7,008 nucleotides of DNA from the NCBI GenBank assembly GCA_003233535.1, contig QIMA01000036.1:1-7008 (forward strand), given 5' to 3'. Source of the DNA: Rhodanobacteraceae bacterium (lineage in GTDB: Bacteria; Pseudomonadota; Gammaproteobacteria; Xanthomonadales; SZUA-5). A model generated the notes under the pieces. That model was not told the DNA's origin. It made no database searches and saw only the letters and a program-made list of their open reading frames with translations. Both the position numbers and the translations under genes were made by a program. Positions 1-5,843 of the stretch are shown one piece after another (position 1 is the first letter of the stretch; the number at the start of each line of letters is the position of its first letter).

Positions 1-192
1 AAAAGTGATCCCAGCCTGCGCCGCAATATCAACGAAGGCTGCCGCGGGCGGTGCTTGATCTGCGTTGCGGATGCTCGCGGCCGGGAGGGGCAGCGGATCG
101 TTCTCGATAGCGTCTTGTGTAACCAGTCGCTGCCAGCCCAGATACGCCAAGCCGGCTAGCAGCACTAGCCCGATCCACTTTCCTGCACTCAT
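1..192 (-). CDS. N-terminal fragment of a probable CRTAC1/ASPIC-UnbV-type exported protein
   Basis: An open frame of 64 codons runs from an ATG at 192 to the left edge, so only the N-terminus is visible. It opens with one hydrophobic segment (about residues 5-20, preceded by a single Lys), which fits a signal peptide or a signal anchor. A Pro/Ala-rich linker follows, and then FVDIAAQAGITF at residues 53-64. A 'F-x-D-(V/I)-x-x-x-A-G-I-x-F' motif is the usual opening of FG-GAP/VCBS propeller proteins of the CRTAC1 (ASPIC/UnbV) family; this match is from memory of the family and rests on about 12 residues. An in-frame stop (232-234) with no other ATG before 192 supports the start, and a GAAAGGG tract lies 11 bases upstream. 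It lies 142 bases downstream of the multiheme cytochrome gene on the same strand, a partner type I recall beside such cytochromes. The existence of the gene is well supported; the family call is tentative. Confidence 0.6.
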   Translation of the reverse strand, partial: MSAGKWIGLVLLAGLAYLGWQRLVTQDAIENDPLPLPAASIRNADQAPPAAAFVDIAAQAGITF

Positions 193-334
193 TAACCAAA
201 CGACCCTTTCACAGCCGCGCCTGCGGCCGAATTAAGCGGCGCTGACATTAGCGCTGCTAGACCCGTAGTTTACCCCTGTTGCGCCCACTTATCGGCTGTC
301 GATTCCCGCAATCGGGTGCGAACAACGTTGCGCT
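193..334 (-). other. Intergenic gap between cytochrome and CRTAC1-like genes
   Basis: This is a 142-base spacer between two same-strand genes. It holds two small perfect hairpins: a 5-bp stem at 214-227 (GCCGC, 4-base loop, GCGGC) and a 5-bp stem at 239-254 (GCGCT, 6-base loop, AGCGC). Neither has a T-tract on the minus-strand side, so neither looks like an intrinsic terminator. They could be attenuating or transcript-processing structures, or chance in GC-rich DNA. I could not pick out a convincing -35/-10 pair, so read-through from the cytochrome gene is the simplest model. Confidence 0.3.
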
Positions 335-3157
335 CTATTTCAAGCCCACCGGTTGGCCTTCGGATCGATCGCGTGAGCTCGCAGATGGATGCAAGGTGTA
401 GATCACTACCGCTTCAGCCGCGTGATCTGCCGCAGGATTGCTCGCTCTATGGCGGCTTACCGCCCTTTCTATCGCATTCTCGTCTGGCTTTACCATCTCG
501 TGCATTTGGCGGTGCTGCTGCATCCGCTCAGGGTCACCGAGCTGCTGATAGATTTGCGCCAAATTGAAGTTCGCCACGGCATTCTCCGCATCCAGCGCTA
601 TCGTTCGTTCATACCAACTGGCGGCCTCGCGCAGCTGCTGTTCGTAGCTGGCAGCATCCGCGCGCGAGCGCCTTTGACGGGCCAACTCATAGCGCGTCTG
701 ACCAATCTCGTTGAGCAGCCTGTAGTCCTTAGAGAAATCAAAACCGCGAACTCGCGCTTCCGCAAAATCGGTATTGGCCAAGGCCATGAAATTGGTCAGG
801 GCCTGCTCAAACTCTCCGCGCTGCAGGCTCACTAGACCCGAAAACCAAGCGACAGACCAAGGATAGGCAGGCTGCGGATGTTCGCTGGCTCGTCTGAGCG
901 CTGCCGCCGCCAAATCCAGCTCGCCTTCGACCAGATGGACCCTGGCGGCGTTTAAGGCGCCTTCGGCTCTGCCCAGCTGTTCAAGCTTGGCGAAGGCCTC
1001 GCCAGCCTGACGAAGTTGGCTGCGCCCGCCCGCGCCACGTTTACGCAACAGACCGATGCCGTAGTCGTTCCAGCGTTGCCACTGCGGAATCGGCGAATCC
1101 GCGTTAACCACCTCCGTGTCACCGGCGCCTACCGCCAACCGCACACGATCACTCGCGATCAACGTCATGGGCAGATCGTTAGGCCGACCATCATCACCGC
1201 GAATGTAACGGATGAAAGTTGCGTCGAACTTTCGGTACCAGAGCTTGGCCTCGATCTCGATATTGCCCTCAAGCGTCTCCGGCAGCTCTAACAGGTAGTG
1301 CACGACGTCGGCCGCGCCGGGTGGGATTTGGTTGTTGTATAGGGGTACAAAAATATCACGAGCATTACGCCGATCAATCCGATTACCGTCGCGATCGAGC
1401 ATGTACACGTTGACGAAATGGCTCCACGGATCCACTGCGCCGTGTTCATCTAGCGCGCCGCTGCTGAAGATCAGCTGATCATTGTAACGAACGGATAGCT
1501 GCAGCCAAATCTCGTTCGAATCGGAGGTGCCTTGGGTAAACGTATGGCCGACGGTTAGCGTCCGCAGCACCGTTTCCAGCAGATAAGAGCGACCCGGCTG
1601 CAGTGTTGGCATTTGCGGTCGTAAGGGCGCTAGCAAAGGCGCGTCTGTACTCGCCCCGTCACGAATACCGAACAGATCCAGGCGTAAGGCGCCTTGCAGC
1701 ATCGCTAGCCGTTTCTCCGCGGCCGGCTCGTCCATCCCCATGAGTGGCCAAATGCCCGTATTGGCTACCGCGAACGCATGATCGCGTACCGCTAAGACAC
1801 CGCTGTCAGCGTTTGGATTGGCTGCCAAATCGGTCTCCGCCGGGTCCATCCGCATATGACAAGACTGACAATTCTCACGCGCCTTTTCCGGGTAATAGAA
1901 AGAGGCAACGCCGTGACCAGAAACGCCGCTGAGCAAGAACGAGTCATAGTGATTTTGTCCACGCAACCACTTGTAGCCGTTGAACTCTTCAGGCAAAAAC
2001 ACCTTGTGGCAGGTCGAACAAAACTCAGCGCTTTTATGAAATGGCTTTAAGAATGTGCGCTTGTGCAGGGCTGGCTTGGCGCGAACCAGCTGCCGACTCA
2101 ATCCCGCGAGCCAAGGACTCTCGCTCAAAGCGAACGGATAGTGAGCCGGCGCAGCGATCGTGTAGTCGCCGTTGCCACGGGTGCTATCGACGGACGTAAT
2201 CGCATGACAGCCGAGGCAATTCACGCCAGCCGTTGCCGTTGGGTGATTTTCGTCGTCGTATTCGGGATCGCGCAGATAGCCCGCAAATAACGGTACTTGA
2301 TCGTGGCAGGCAGCGCAGAACATCACGCCGCTTAACGGGTTGCCCTCGTCAACGAGTTGCTGTCTGAGTTCGCGGACCGAAAACGCATACGCCGGGTTGT
2401 TGAAGGAGCTAAAGCGGTGCGCGCTGGCTAGCCAGCTCTGATGCGTGTCCGCGTGGCAATCCTTACAGTAGTCGTCGATCATCAGCTTTTGCGGGGCAAT
2501 CAACCCACGGTCAGCCGTCTTCGCTAAGGAGAGTGCGAAATCATTGGCAGCGCCCGACTCAGCCACCTGCATGACCGGCAAGCTCGCCGCCAAGCGCCAC
2601 CCTGCAAACAGCAAGACAGCCGCAAACAGGCTGGTCGCAAGCGCTACGCGCCTTCCCAAGCGCCAATCTATGCGCCTGCGGCCGCTGCGCCGATGCCACC
2701 AAAACACCGGCAACAAGGCCAGGGCGCTGAGCAGATGTAGCCAGTACAGCCGATCACGCATTACTGGCGAGACTGCATCAAATTGCTCAAAACGGGTAAT
2801 AAGCAGGCCGCTAATCAGCAGGATCAGGCTCAGCGCCAATACGCTGCTACCGAGCAGCTTGGCTTGCCGGTTTAGTCGCGACCACGCCCGTCGGATGTGC
2901 ACGCCAGCAAACCAAATCAGCGGAACACAAACCAGCACACCGGCGAACAAATGTCCTAAGAAGACCAACTGGTAGACGTAGTCTTCATAGTCGACGCCAA
3001 CGGCAGCCCGCAGCGCTGTGACGGCTCCCAAGTACAGACCGCTCGCTGTCAAGACAGAGAACCCAAACAGCAAAGCAAACCAGGACAGCGCCGGGGCCAG
3101 CGAAAGGCCTCGACGCGATCGCGGGGGTCGCTCAGATGGGATTATCGGGAAGGACAA
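335..3157 (-). CDS. Fused b-type membrane / pentaheme c-type cytochrome with C-terminal TPR domain
   Basis: This 940-residue protein is probably an inner-membrane electron-transfer protein with its heme domain in the periplasm. Five hydrophobic helices lie at about 25-47, 62-86, 100-121, 137-155 and 171-190. Arg/Lys-rich loops (residues 89-100 and 156-170) and N-terminal Arg residues put the N-terminus inside and the domain after helix 5 outside. His69 and His87 in helix 2, and His141 and His155 in helix 4, are placed like bis-His ligands of two b hemes (inference). Five CXXCH motifs follow: CKDCH 231, CAACH 281, CLGCH 314, CSTCH 380 and CQSCH 430. This region resembles cytochrome c554-type multiheme proteins, including SWLASAHRF near 241 and GYKWLRGQNHYDSF near 394. 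Residues about 515-680 look beta-rich and carry VGHTFTQG at 536, possibly with a distal ligand at His538. About four TPR-like helical pairs occupy 715-895. The substrate is unknown. No ATG occurs before codon 133; a TTG start is chosen because AGGAG lies 8 bases upstream. The gene probably forms a transcription unit with the CRTAC1-like gene. Confidence 0.88.
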   Translation of the reverse strand: MSFPIIPSERPPRSRRGLSLAPALSWFALLFGFSVLTASGLYLGAVTALRAAVGVDYEDYVYQLVFLGHLFAGVLVCVPLIWFAGVHIRRAWSRLNRQAKLLGSSVLALSLILLISGLLITRFEQFDAVSPVMRDRLYWLHLLSALALLPVFWWHRRSGRRRIDWRLGRRVALATSLFAAVLLFAGWRLAASLPVMQVAESGAANDFALSLAKTADRGLIAPQKLMIDDYCKDCHADTHQSWLASAHRFSSFNNPAYAFSVRELRQQLVDEGNPLSGVMFCAACHDQVPLFAGYLRDPEYDDENHPTATAGVNCLGCHAITSVDSTRGNGDYTIAAPAHYPFALSESPWLAGLSRQLVRAKPALHKRTFLKPFHKSAEFCSTCHKVFLPEEFNGYKWLRGQNHYDSFLLSGVSGHGVASFYYPEKARENCQSCHMRMDPAETDLAANPNADSGVLAVRDHAFAVANTGIWPLMGMDEPAAEKRLAMLQGALRLDLFGIRDGASTDAPLLAPLRPQMPTLQPGRSYLLETVLRTLTVGHTFTQGTSDSNEIWLQLSVRYNDQLIFSSGALDEHGAVDPWSHFVNVYMLDRDGNRIDRRNARDIFVPLYNNQIPPGAADVVHYLLELPETLEGNIEIEAKLWYRKFDATFIRYIRGDDGRPNDLPMTLIASDRVRLAVGAGDTEVVNADSPIPQWQRWNDYGIGLLRKRGAGGRSQLRQAGEAFAKLEQLGRAEGALNAARVHLVEGELDLAAAALRRASEHPQPAYPWSVAWFSGLVSLQRGEFEQALTNFMALANTDFAEARVRGFDFSKDYRLLNEIGQTRYELARQRRSRADAASYEQQLREAASWYERTIALDAENAVANFNLAQIYQQLGDPERMQQHRQMHEMVKPDENAIERAVSRHRASNPAADHAAEAVVIYTLHPSASSRDRSEGQPVGLK

Positions 3158-3246
3158 TGACAGCGCTCCTGGCGGGCAACCTCCAATGGTAGTTCAAGAT
3201 CGGGCAAGCGGCTAACCCCGGCGCGATTGATTAAGCTTCAGGCACA
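3158..3246 (-). promoter_or_regulatory. Short 5' flank of the cytochrome gene
   Basis: These 89 bases separate the cytochrome start from repeat copy 1 and must hold the ribosome binding site and, if the gene has its own promoter, at least part of it. I could not identify a convincing -35/-10 pair here on the minus strand. If the promoter lies further upstream it is either inside the inserted element or was displaced by it, or the gene is read from the lipoprotein promoter through the element. Confidence 0.3.
3166..3170 (-). promoter_or_regulatory. Ribosome binding site deciding a TTG start
   Basis: AGGAG on the minus strand ends 8 bases before the TTG at 3157-3155. The frame is open upstream only to a TGA at 3194-3196 and contains no ATG, only a CTG (3163-3161) and an ATT (3187-3185). 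A second purine run, GGAGG at 3180-3184, is badly spaced for any of these. This makes TTG the best-supported start of the multiheme cytochrome gene. Confidence 0.65.
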
Positions 3247-3248
3247 CT

Positions 3249-3274
3249 AGCCCGGATATTTCATGAACTCGCGC
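3249..3274 (+). repeat. Left terminal inverted repeat, element copy 1
   Basis: This is the inverted-repeat partner of 3401-3426. Both arms, read inwards from the tips, begin AGCCCGGA and then share ATTTCAT, a one-base difference, AACT and a terminal CGC; small one-base indels offset the arms. Confidence 0.7.
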
Positions 3275-3400
3275 GATGATCACGCAGGACATTGGTAGGC
3301 CAGTGCTTTTTCACAGTGGTTTTTCAAAAAAACGAGCGGTGTAGTGGTTCATACACCCGACTGAGAAAAATCGCTGGGCGATCAAGGGCCTAACGAGGGT

Positions 3401-3426
3401 GCGTGAAGTTTATGAAATTCCGGGCT
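3401..3426 (-). repeat. Right terminal inverted repeat, element copy 1
   Basis: Read on the minus strand from 3426, it starts AGCCCGGAATTTCATAAAC and pairs imperfectly with 3249-3274. The base after the tip (3427) is C, where copy 2 has A, so the outer TAG seen in copy 2 is lost here. Confidence 0.7.
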
Positions 3427-3439
3427 CGTGTTGGGACCC

Positions 3440-3898
3440 CTAAATGCCGCCCAGGGAATCCCACTGTGCGGCGGTCAATCGCCACTCACCTCCCTCCACG
3501 CGCCAGCGGGTTTCCAGGTTCATCAGGCGGCCCGCCTCGGGCAACACCCCGCCGCTGCCCCCGGTTATCAACAGCTTCATCTTGACTGTCGCAAACCCCT
3601 GATCAACCTCGATCTCGGTCGACGCGCGGCTAACTCCCACATCGCTATGACGCAAACGTACGCCCAGCAACATACGTCTGAGCAGCAGTCGATCATAGCT
3701 ACCCCCTTGTCCGGCGAAGTCATCGGCGACTATCGCCATGACTTCACCCATCTGCCCTTCCTCCGCAGCGCTCTGCGCAGCCGCGATAGTCGCTTCCAGT
3801 GCTTGTTGATCAGGATCACCGGCACAGCCTGCGCAGGCCAGCGCAGTGACCAATAGCAAGCTCGCCAGGCAGCGCTTCCAAGTGAATTTTTTCGCCAT
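3440..3898 (-). CDS. NTF2-like putative lipoprotein
   Basis: This is a 152-residue protein with a basic N-terminus (KK at 3-4, KR at 8-9), a hydrophobic run (about 11-21) and two nearby cysteines, Cys22 and Cys25. CAGC ending at Cys25 is an imperfect lipobox (Cys in place of Leu at -3), so lipidation is likely but not certain; if lipidated it would be membrane-anchored and face the periplasm. The mature part has an N-terminal helical stretch (31-60), DFAGQGGSYDR (60-70), a Leu/Arg-rich helix (70-83), beta strands around 95-111, a Gly-rich turn (ITGGSGGVLP, 111-120) and a closing TRWRVEGGEWRLTAAQW at 130-146. This pattern fits the cone-shaped NTF2/SnoaL-like fold as I know it from uncharacterised gammaproteobacterial lipoproteins. 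No catalytic residue can be assigned. The ATG start is supported by GAGGAG six bases upstream. The gene is divergent from fadD across 85 bases and is followed at 12-13 bases by repeat copy 1. Confidence 0.8.
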   Translation of the reverse strand: MAKKFTWKRCLASLLLVTALACAGCAGDPDQQALEATIAAAQSAAEEGQMGEVMAIVADDFAGQGGSYDRLLLRRMLLGVRLRHSDVGVSRASTEIEVDQGFATVKMKLLITGGSGGVLPEAGRLMNLETRWRVEGGEWRLTAAQWDSLGGI

Positions 3899-3904
3899 TT
3901 ATCA

Positions 3905-3910
3905 CTCCTC
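3905..3910 (-). promoter_or_regulatory. Strong ribosome binding site of the lipoprotein gene
   Basis: GAGGAG on the minus strand lies six bases before the ATG at 3898-3896, close to ideal spacing. It fixes this start over the overlapping minus-strand frame that opens at 3960. Confidence 0.75.
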
Positions 3911-3972
3911 ATTGCCAGATTTTTCGCGTCTGTGTTCCAATCGGGGTAAGCGTTGTCCATCGCATCGACTTC

Positions 3973-3978
3973 AAGGGG
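3973..3978 (+). promoter_or_regulatory. Ribosome binding site of fadD
   Basis: AAGGGG lies five bases before the ATG at 3984. This start gives a protein that begins MSTSKDHIWL and matches family length. It supports discarding the longer in-frame start at 3846, whose extra 46 residues lie antisense to the lipoprotein gene and its 5' flank. Confidence 0.7.
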
Positions 3979-3983
3979 TACAC

Positions 3984-5657
3984 ATGAGCACCAGCAAGGA
4001 CCATATCTGGCTTGCCAACTATCCGGAAACCGCGCCGGCTGAGATTGACACGAATGCGTTTGCGTCTGTCGCCGCCATGTTTGAACAAGCCTGTCGTGAC
4101 TTTGCCGACAAGCCCGCCTTTTCGAGTATGGGCAAGCTGCTCACCTACGCTGAACTAGACCGATTGAGCCTGCGATTTGCCTGCTCATTGCGCAATCGAA
4201 TGGGGCTCGTCAAAGGCGATCGAGTCGCGTTGATGATGCCCAATTTGCTGCAATATCCAATCGCGCTGTTCGGCATTCTGCGGGCTGGACTCACCGTAGT
4301 GAACACCAACCCGATGTACACCGCGCGTGAACTAAAGCACCAACTCAACGATTCAGGCGCGAAAGCTATCGTGGTCTTGGACAAGTTCGTTCCCACGCTA
4401 GAAAGCGTGAGCGCTGACGTCGGCATCGAACACGTGATCATTACTAGCGTGGGCGACATGCTGGGCTTCCCGAAGTCGTTGCTGGTCAATTTCGTCCTCA
4501 AGTACGTGCGCAAGGACATCCCCAAATTCAACATGCCCGGCCATCGCTTATTCAGCGATGTGCTGCGCGATGGCGCGGAGGGCAACCTGCCAAAGACGGC
4601 GATCGGCGCTGATGACATCGCGTTCTTGCAGTACACGGGCGGGACCACGGGCGTATCCAAAGGCGCGATGCTGACCCATCGCAATATGGTCGCCAACATG
4701 ATGCAGGTCTCGGCTTTCTTTGGACCGACGGTCAAACCAGGCGAAGAAATCATCATCACCGCCCTGCCGCTTTATCACATCTTCGCGTTGACCTGTAACT
4801 GCTTAGTTTTCATGAATGTGGGCGGGATGAACGTATTGATCGCCGATCCGCGCGACATGGCCGGCTTCGTCAAGGAACTCGGCAAACACCGATTCACCAT
4901 CATTACCGGCGTGAACACGCTGTTTAACGGGCTACTTAACACTGACGGCTTCAACGAGTTGGAGTTCAGTCAGCTCAAGCTCTCGATGGGCGGCGGCATG
5001 GCCGTGCAGCGGGCTGTGGCCGAACACTGGCAGAAAGTCACCGGCTGCGCGCTGTTTGAAGGCTACGGAATGACCGAGAGCTCACCGGTGGCCACCATGA
5101 ACCGGCCTGATACCAAGGTGTACACCGGATCGATCGGCATGCCGGCACCGTCAACTGAGCTGTGCGTGCAGGACGATGACGGCAATATGATGGCGCAGGG
5201 AGAAGTTGGCGAGCTGTGCATACGCGGTCCGCAGGTGATGCGCGGCTACTGGCAGCGGCCCGAAGAAACGGCCGAATGCATCTCGGCTGATGGCTGGCTG
5301 CGTACCGGCGACATCGGCCGCATGGATGAACGCGGTTATTTTTATATCGTTGATCGCAAGAAGGACATGATCTTGGTGTCGGGATTCAACGTTTATCCCA
5401 ACGAGATTGAAGGGGTGATCGCTAGTATGGACGGTGTGCTGGAACTGGCTGCTGTTGGGGTCCCGGACGACAAGAGCGGCGAAGCCGTCAAGGTGGTCAT
5501 CGTCAAGAAGGACCCCAATTTGACCAAAGAGCAGGTCAAGGCCTACTGCAAGGAGCACCTCACTGGCTACAAGCAGCCAAGAATCATTGAGTTCCGCGAC
5601 GATTTACCGAAGAGCAACGTCGGCAAAATCTTGCGTCGCGAGCTGCGCGACAGCTAG
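3984..5657 (+). CDS. fadD: Long-chain-fatty-acid--CoA ligase (FadD type)
   Basis: This is a 557-residue adenylate-forming enzyme predicted to convert a fatty acid, ATP and CoA to acyl-CoA, AMP and pyrophosphate at the inner face of the membrane, feeding beta-oxidation or lipid synthesis. The ANL signatures are intact and in order: P-loop YTGGTTGVSKGA at 217-228, LPLYHIFAL at 261-269, adenine-site FEGYGMTESS at 358-367, TGD with Asp443 at 441-443, the hinge and FadD signature around DRKKDMILVSGFNVYPNEIE at 457-476, and the catalytic lysine in PKSNVGK (Lys548). Domain layout is a large N-terminal domain to about 455 and a small C-terminal domain after it. Length is close to E. coli FadD (561), but the chain ends at RRELRDS, where relatives that I remember carry about ten more residues. 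The stop codon (5655-5657) lies inside the CTAG at the left tip of repeat copy 2. Chain-length preference cannot be read from sequence. The gene is divergent from the lipoprotein and convergent with the amidohydrolase. Confidence 0.93.
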   Translation: MSTSKDHIWLANYPETAPAEIDTNAFASVAAMFEQACRDFADKPAFSSMGKLLTYAELDRLSLRFACSLRNRMGLVKGDRVALMMPNLLQYPIALFGILRAGLTVVNTNPMYTARELKHQLNDSGAKAIVVLDKFVPTLESVSADVGIEHVIITSVGDMLGFPKSLLVNFVLKYVRKDIPKFNMPGHRLFSDVLRDGAEGNLPKTAIGADDIAFLQYTGGTTGVSKGAMLTHRNMVANMMQVSAFFGPTVKPGEEIIITALPLYHIFALTCNCLVFMNVGGMNVLIADPRDMAGFVKELGKHRFTIITGVNTLFNGLLNTDGFNELEFSQLKLSMGGGMAVQRAVAEHWQKVTGCALFEGYGMTESSPVATMNRPDTKVYTGSIGMPAPSTELCVQDDDGNMMAQGEVGELCIRGPQVMRGYWQRPEETAECISADGWLRTGDIGRMDERGYFYIVDRKKDMILVSGFNVYPNEIEGVIASMDGVLELAAVGVPDDKSGEAVKVVIVKKDPNLTKEQVKAYCKEHLTGYKQPRIIEFRDDLPKSNVGKILRRELRDS

Positions 5658-5681
5658 CCCGGATGTTTCATGAACTCGCGC
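5656..5681 (+). repeat. Left terminal inverted repeat, element copy 2
   Basis: It begins AGCCCGGATGTTTCATGAAC and pairs imperfectly with 5809-5834. It differs from the copy 1 left arm by one base (G for A after GGAT). Confidence 0.7.
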
Positions 5682-5808
5682 GATGATCGCGCAGGACATT
5701 GGTAGGCCAGTGATTTTTCACAGTGTTTTTTCAAGAAAAGGAGCGGTGTAGTGGTTCATACACCCGACTGAGGAAAAACCGTTGGGCGATCAAGGGCCTA
5801 GCGAGGGC

Positions 5809-5834
5809 ACGTGAAGTTTATGAAATTCCGGGCT
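5809..5834 (-). repeat. Right terminal inverted repeat, element copy 2
   Basis: Read on the minus strand from 5834 it begins AGCCCGGAATTTCATAAAC, the same as the copy 1 right arm, and differs from it only at the innermost base of the 26. Confidence 0.7.
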
Positions 5835-5843
5835 AGGGCGATC

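Larger units (their letters stand above)
3247..3427 (+). mobile_element. MITE-like non-autonomous element, copy 1 (about 178 bp, degraded right tip)
   Basis: The core runs from AGCCCGGA at 3249 to CCGGGCT ending at 3426. It has imperfect terminal inverted repeats of about 26 bp: 3249-3274 and 3401-3426 share AGCCCGGA, ATTTCAT and AACT with one small indel on each side. A second copy in the same orientation lies at 5654-5836. By hand alignment they differ at about 11 bases plus one single-base indel (roughly 93 % identity). There is no ORF for a transposase, so it would depend on one supplied elsewhere. In copy 1 the left tip is CTAG but the right tip is CTCG, and the internal GCGCGA/TCGCGC palindrome carries one mismatch, so this copy looks more decayed. 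It lies 12-13 bases past the lipoprotein stop and about 90 bases upstream of the cytochrome start. From memory the ends resemble those of IS1380-type elements, but I cannot confirm this. Confidence 0.75.
3899..3983. promoter_or_regulatory. Divergent promoter region between the lipoprotein and fadD genes
   Basis: The two genes start back to back with only 85 bases between their ATGs, so both promoters must lie here or reach into the opposite gene. A TTGCCA (3912-3917) followed 17 bases later by TTCCAA (3935-3940) is the best plus-strand candidate, but the -10 half is poor. I see no clear palindromic operator resembling known FadR or PsrA sites. Confidence 0.35.
5654..5836 (+). mobile_element. 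MITE-like non-autonomous element, copy 2 (about 179 bp core, intact ends)
   Basis: The core runs from AGCCCGGA at 5656 to CCGGGCT ending at 5834, and CTAG stands at both outer limits (5654-5657 and 5833-5836). It matches copy 1 (3247-3427) at about 93 % by eye and lies in the same orientation. The inverted ends are 5656-5681 and 5809-5834. Internal symmetries are a perfect 6-bp palindrome GCGCGA/TCGCGC with a TGA loop (5678-5692), GGTGTA/TACACC around an 8-base loop (about 5745-5764), and TAGGCC/GGCCTA near the two thirds of the element. There is no coding capacity. Because CTAG is itself palindromic, it can be read either as the outermost bases of the inverted repeats or as a 4-bp target duplication. 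The left CTAG contains the fadD stop codon. Confidence 0.78.

Noticed and set aside
389..2975. Several plus-strand open frames opposite the cytochrome gene (for example 389-835 and 2544-2975)
   Set aside because: They are antisense shadows of a gene with clear heme motifs and membrane helices; their translations show no recognisable domain and are rich in Arg, Pro and Ser as expected from GC-rich antisense frames.
3730..3960. A 76-residue minus-strand frame overlapping the lipoprotein start
   Set aside because: It is out of frame with the lipoprotein, whose GAGGAG site, signal sequence and C-terminal motif are convincing; the alternative shows no such support.
3846..3983. A 46-residue N-terminal extension of fadD from an upstream in-frame ATG
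   Set aside because: The extension overlaps the lipoprotein gene and its 5' flank on the opposite strand and does not look like FadD, while the ATG at 3984 has AAGGGG five bases upstream and gives the family's usual length.
3247..5836. A composite transposon carrying fadD
   Set aside because: The flanking elements encode no transposase, there is no shared target duplication outside the pair, and two separate insertions explain the layout more simply.
5654..5836. CTAG as a proven 4-bp target-site duplication
   Set aside because: CTAG is palindromic and continues the inverted ends, and copy 1 shows CTAG/CTCG, so duplication and terminal repeat cannot be told apart from this window.
3247..5836. 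A CRISPR array formed by repeated sequence
   Set aside because: There are only two long copies 2.2 kb apart with genes between them, and no short regularly spaced repeats anywhere in the window.
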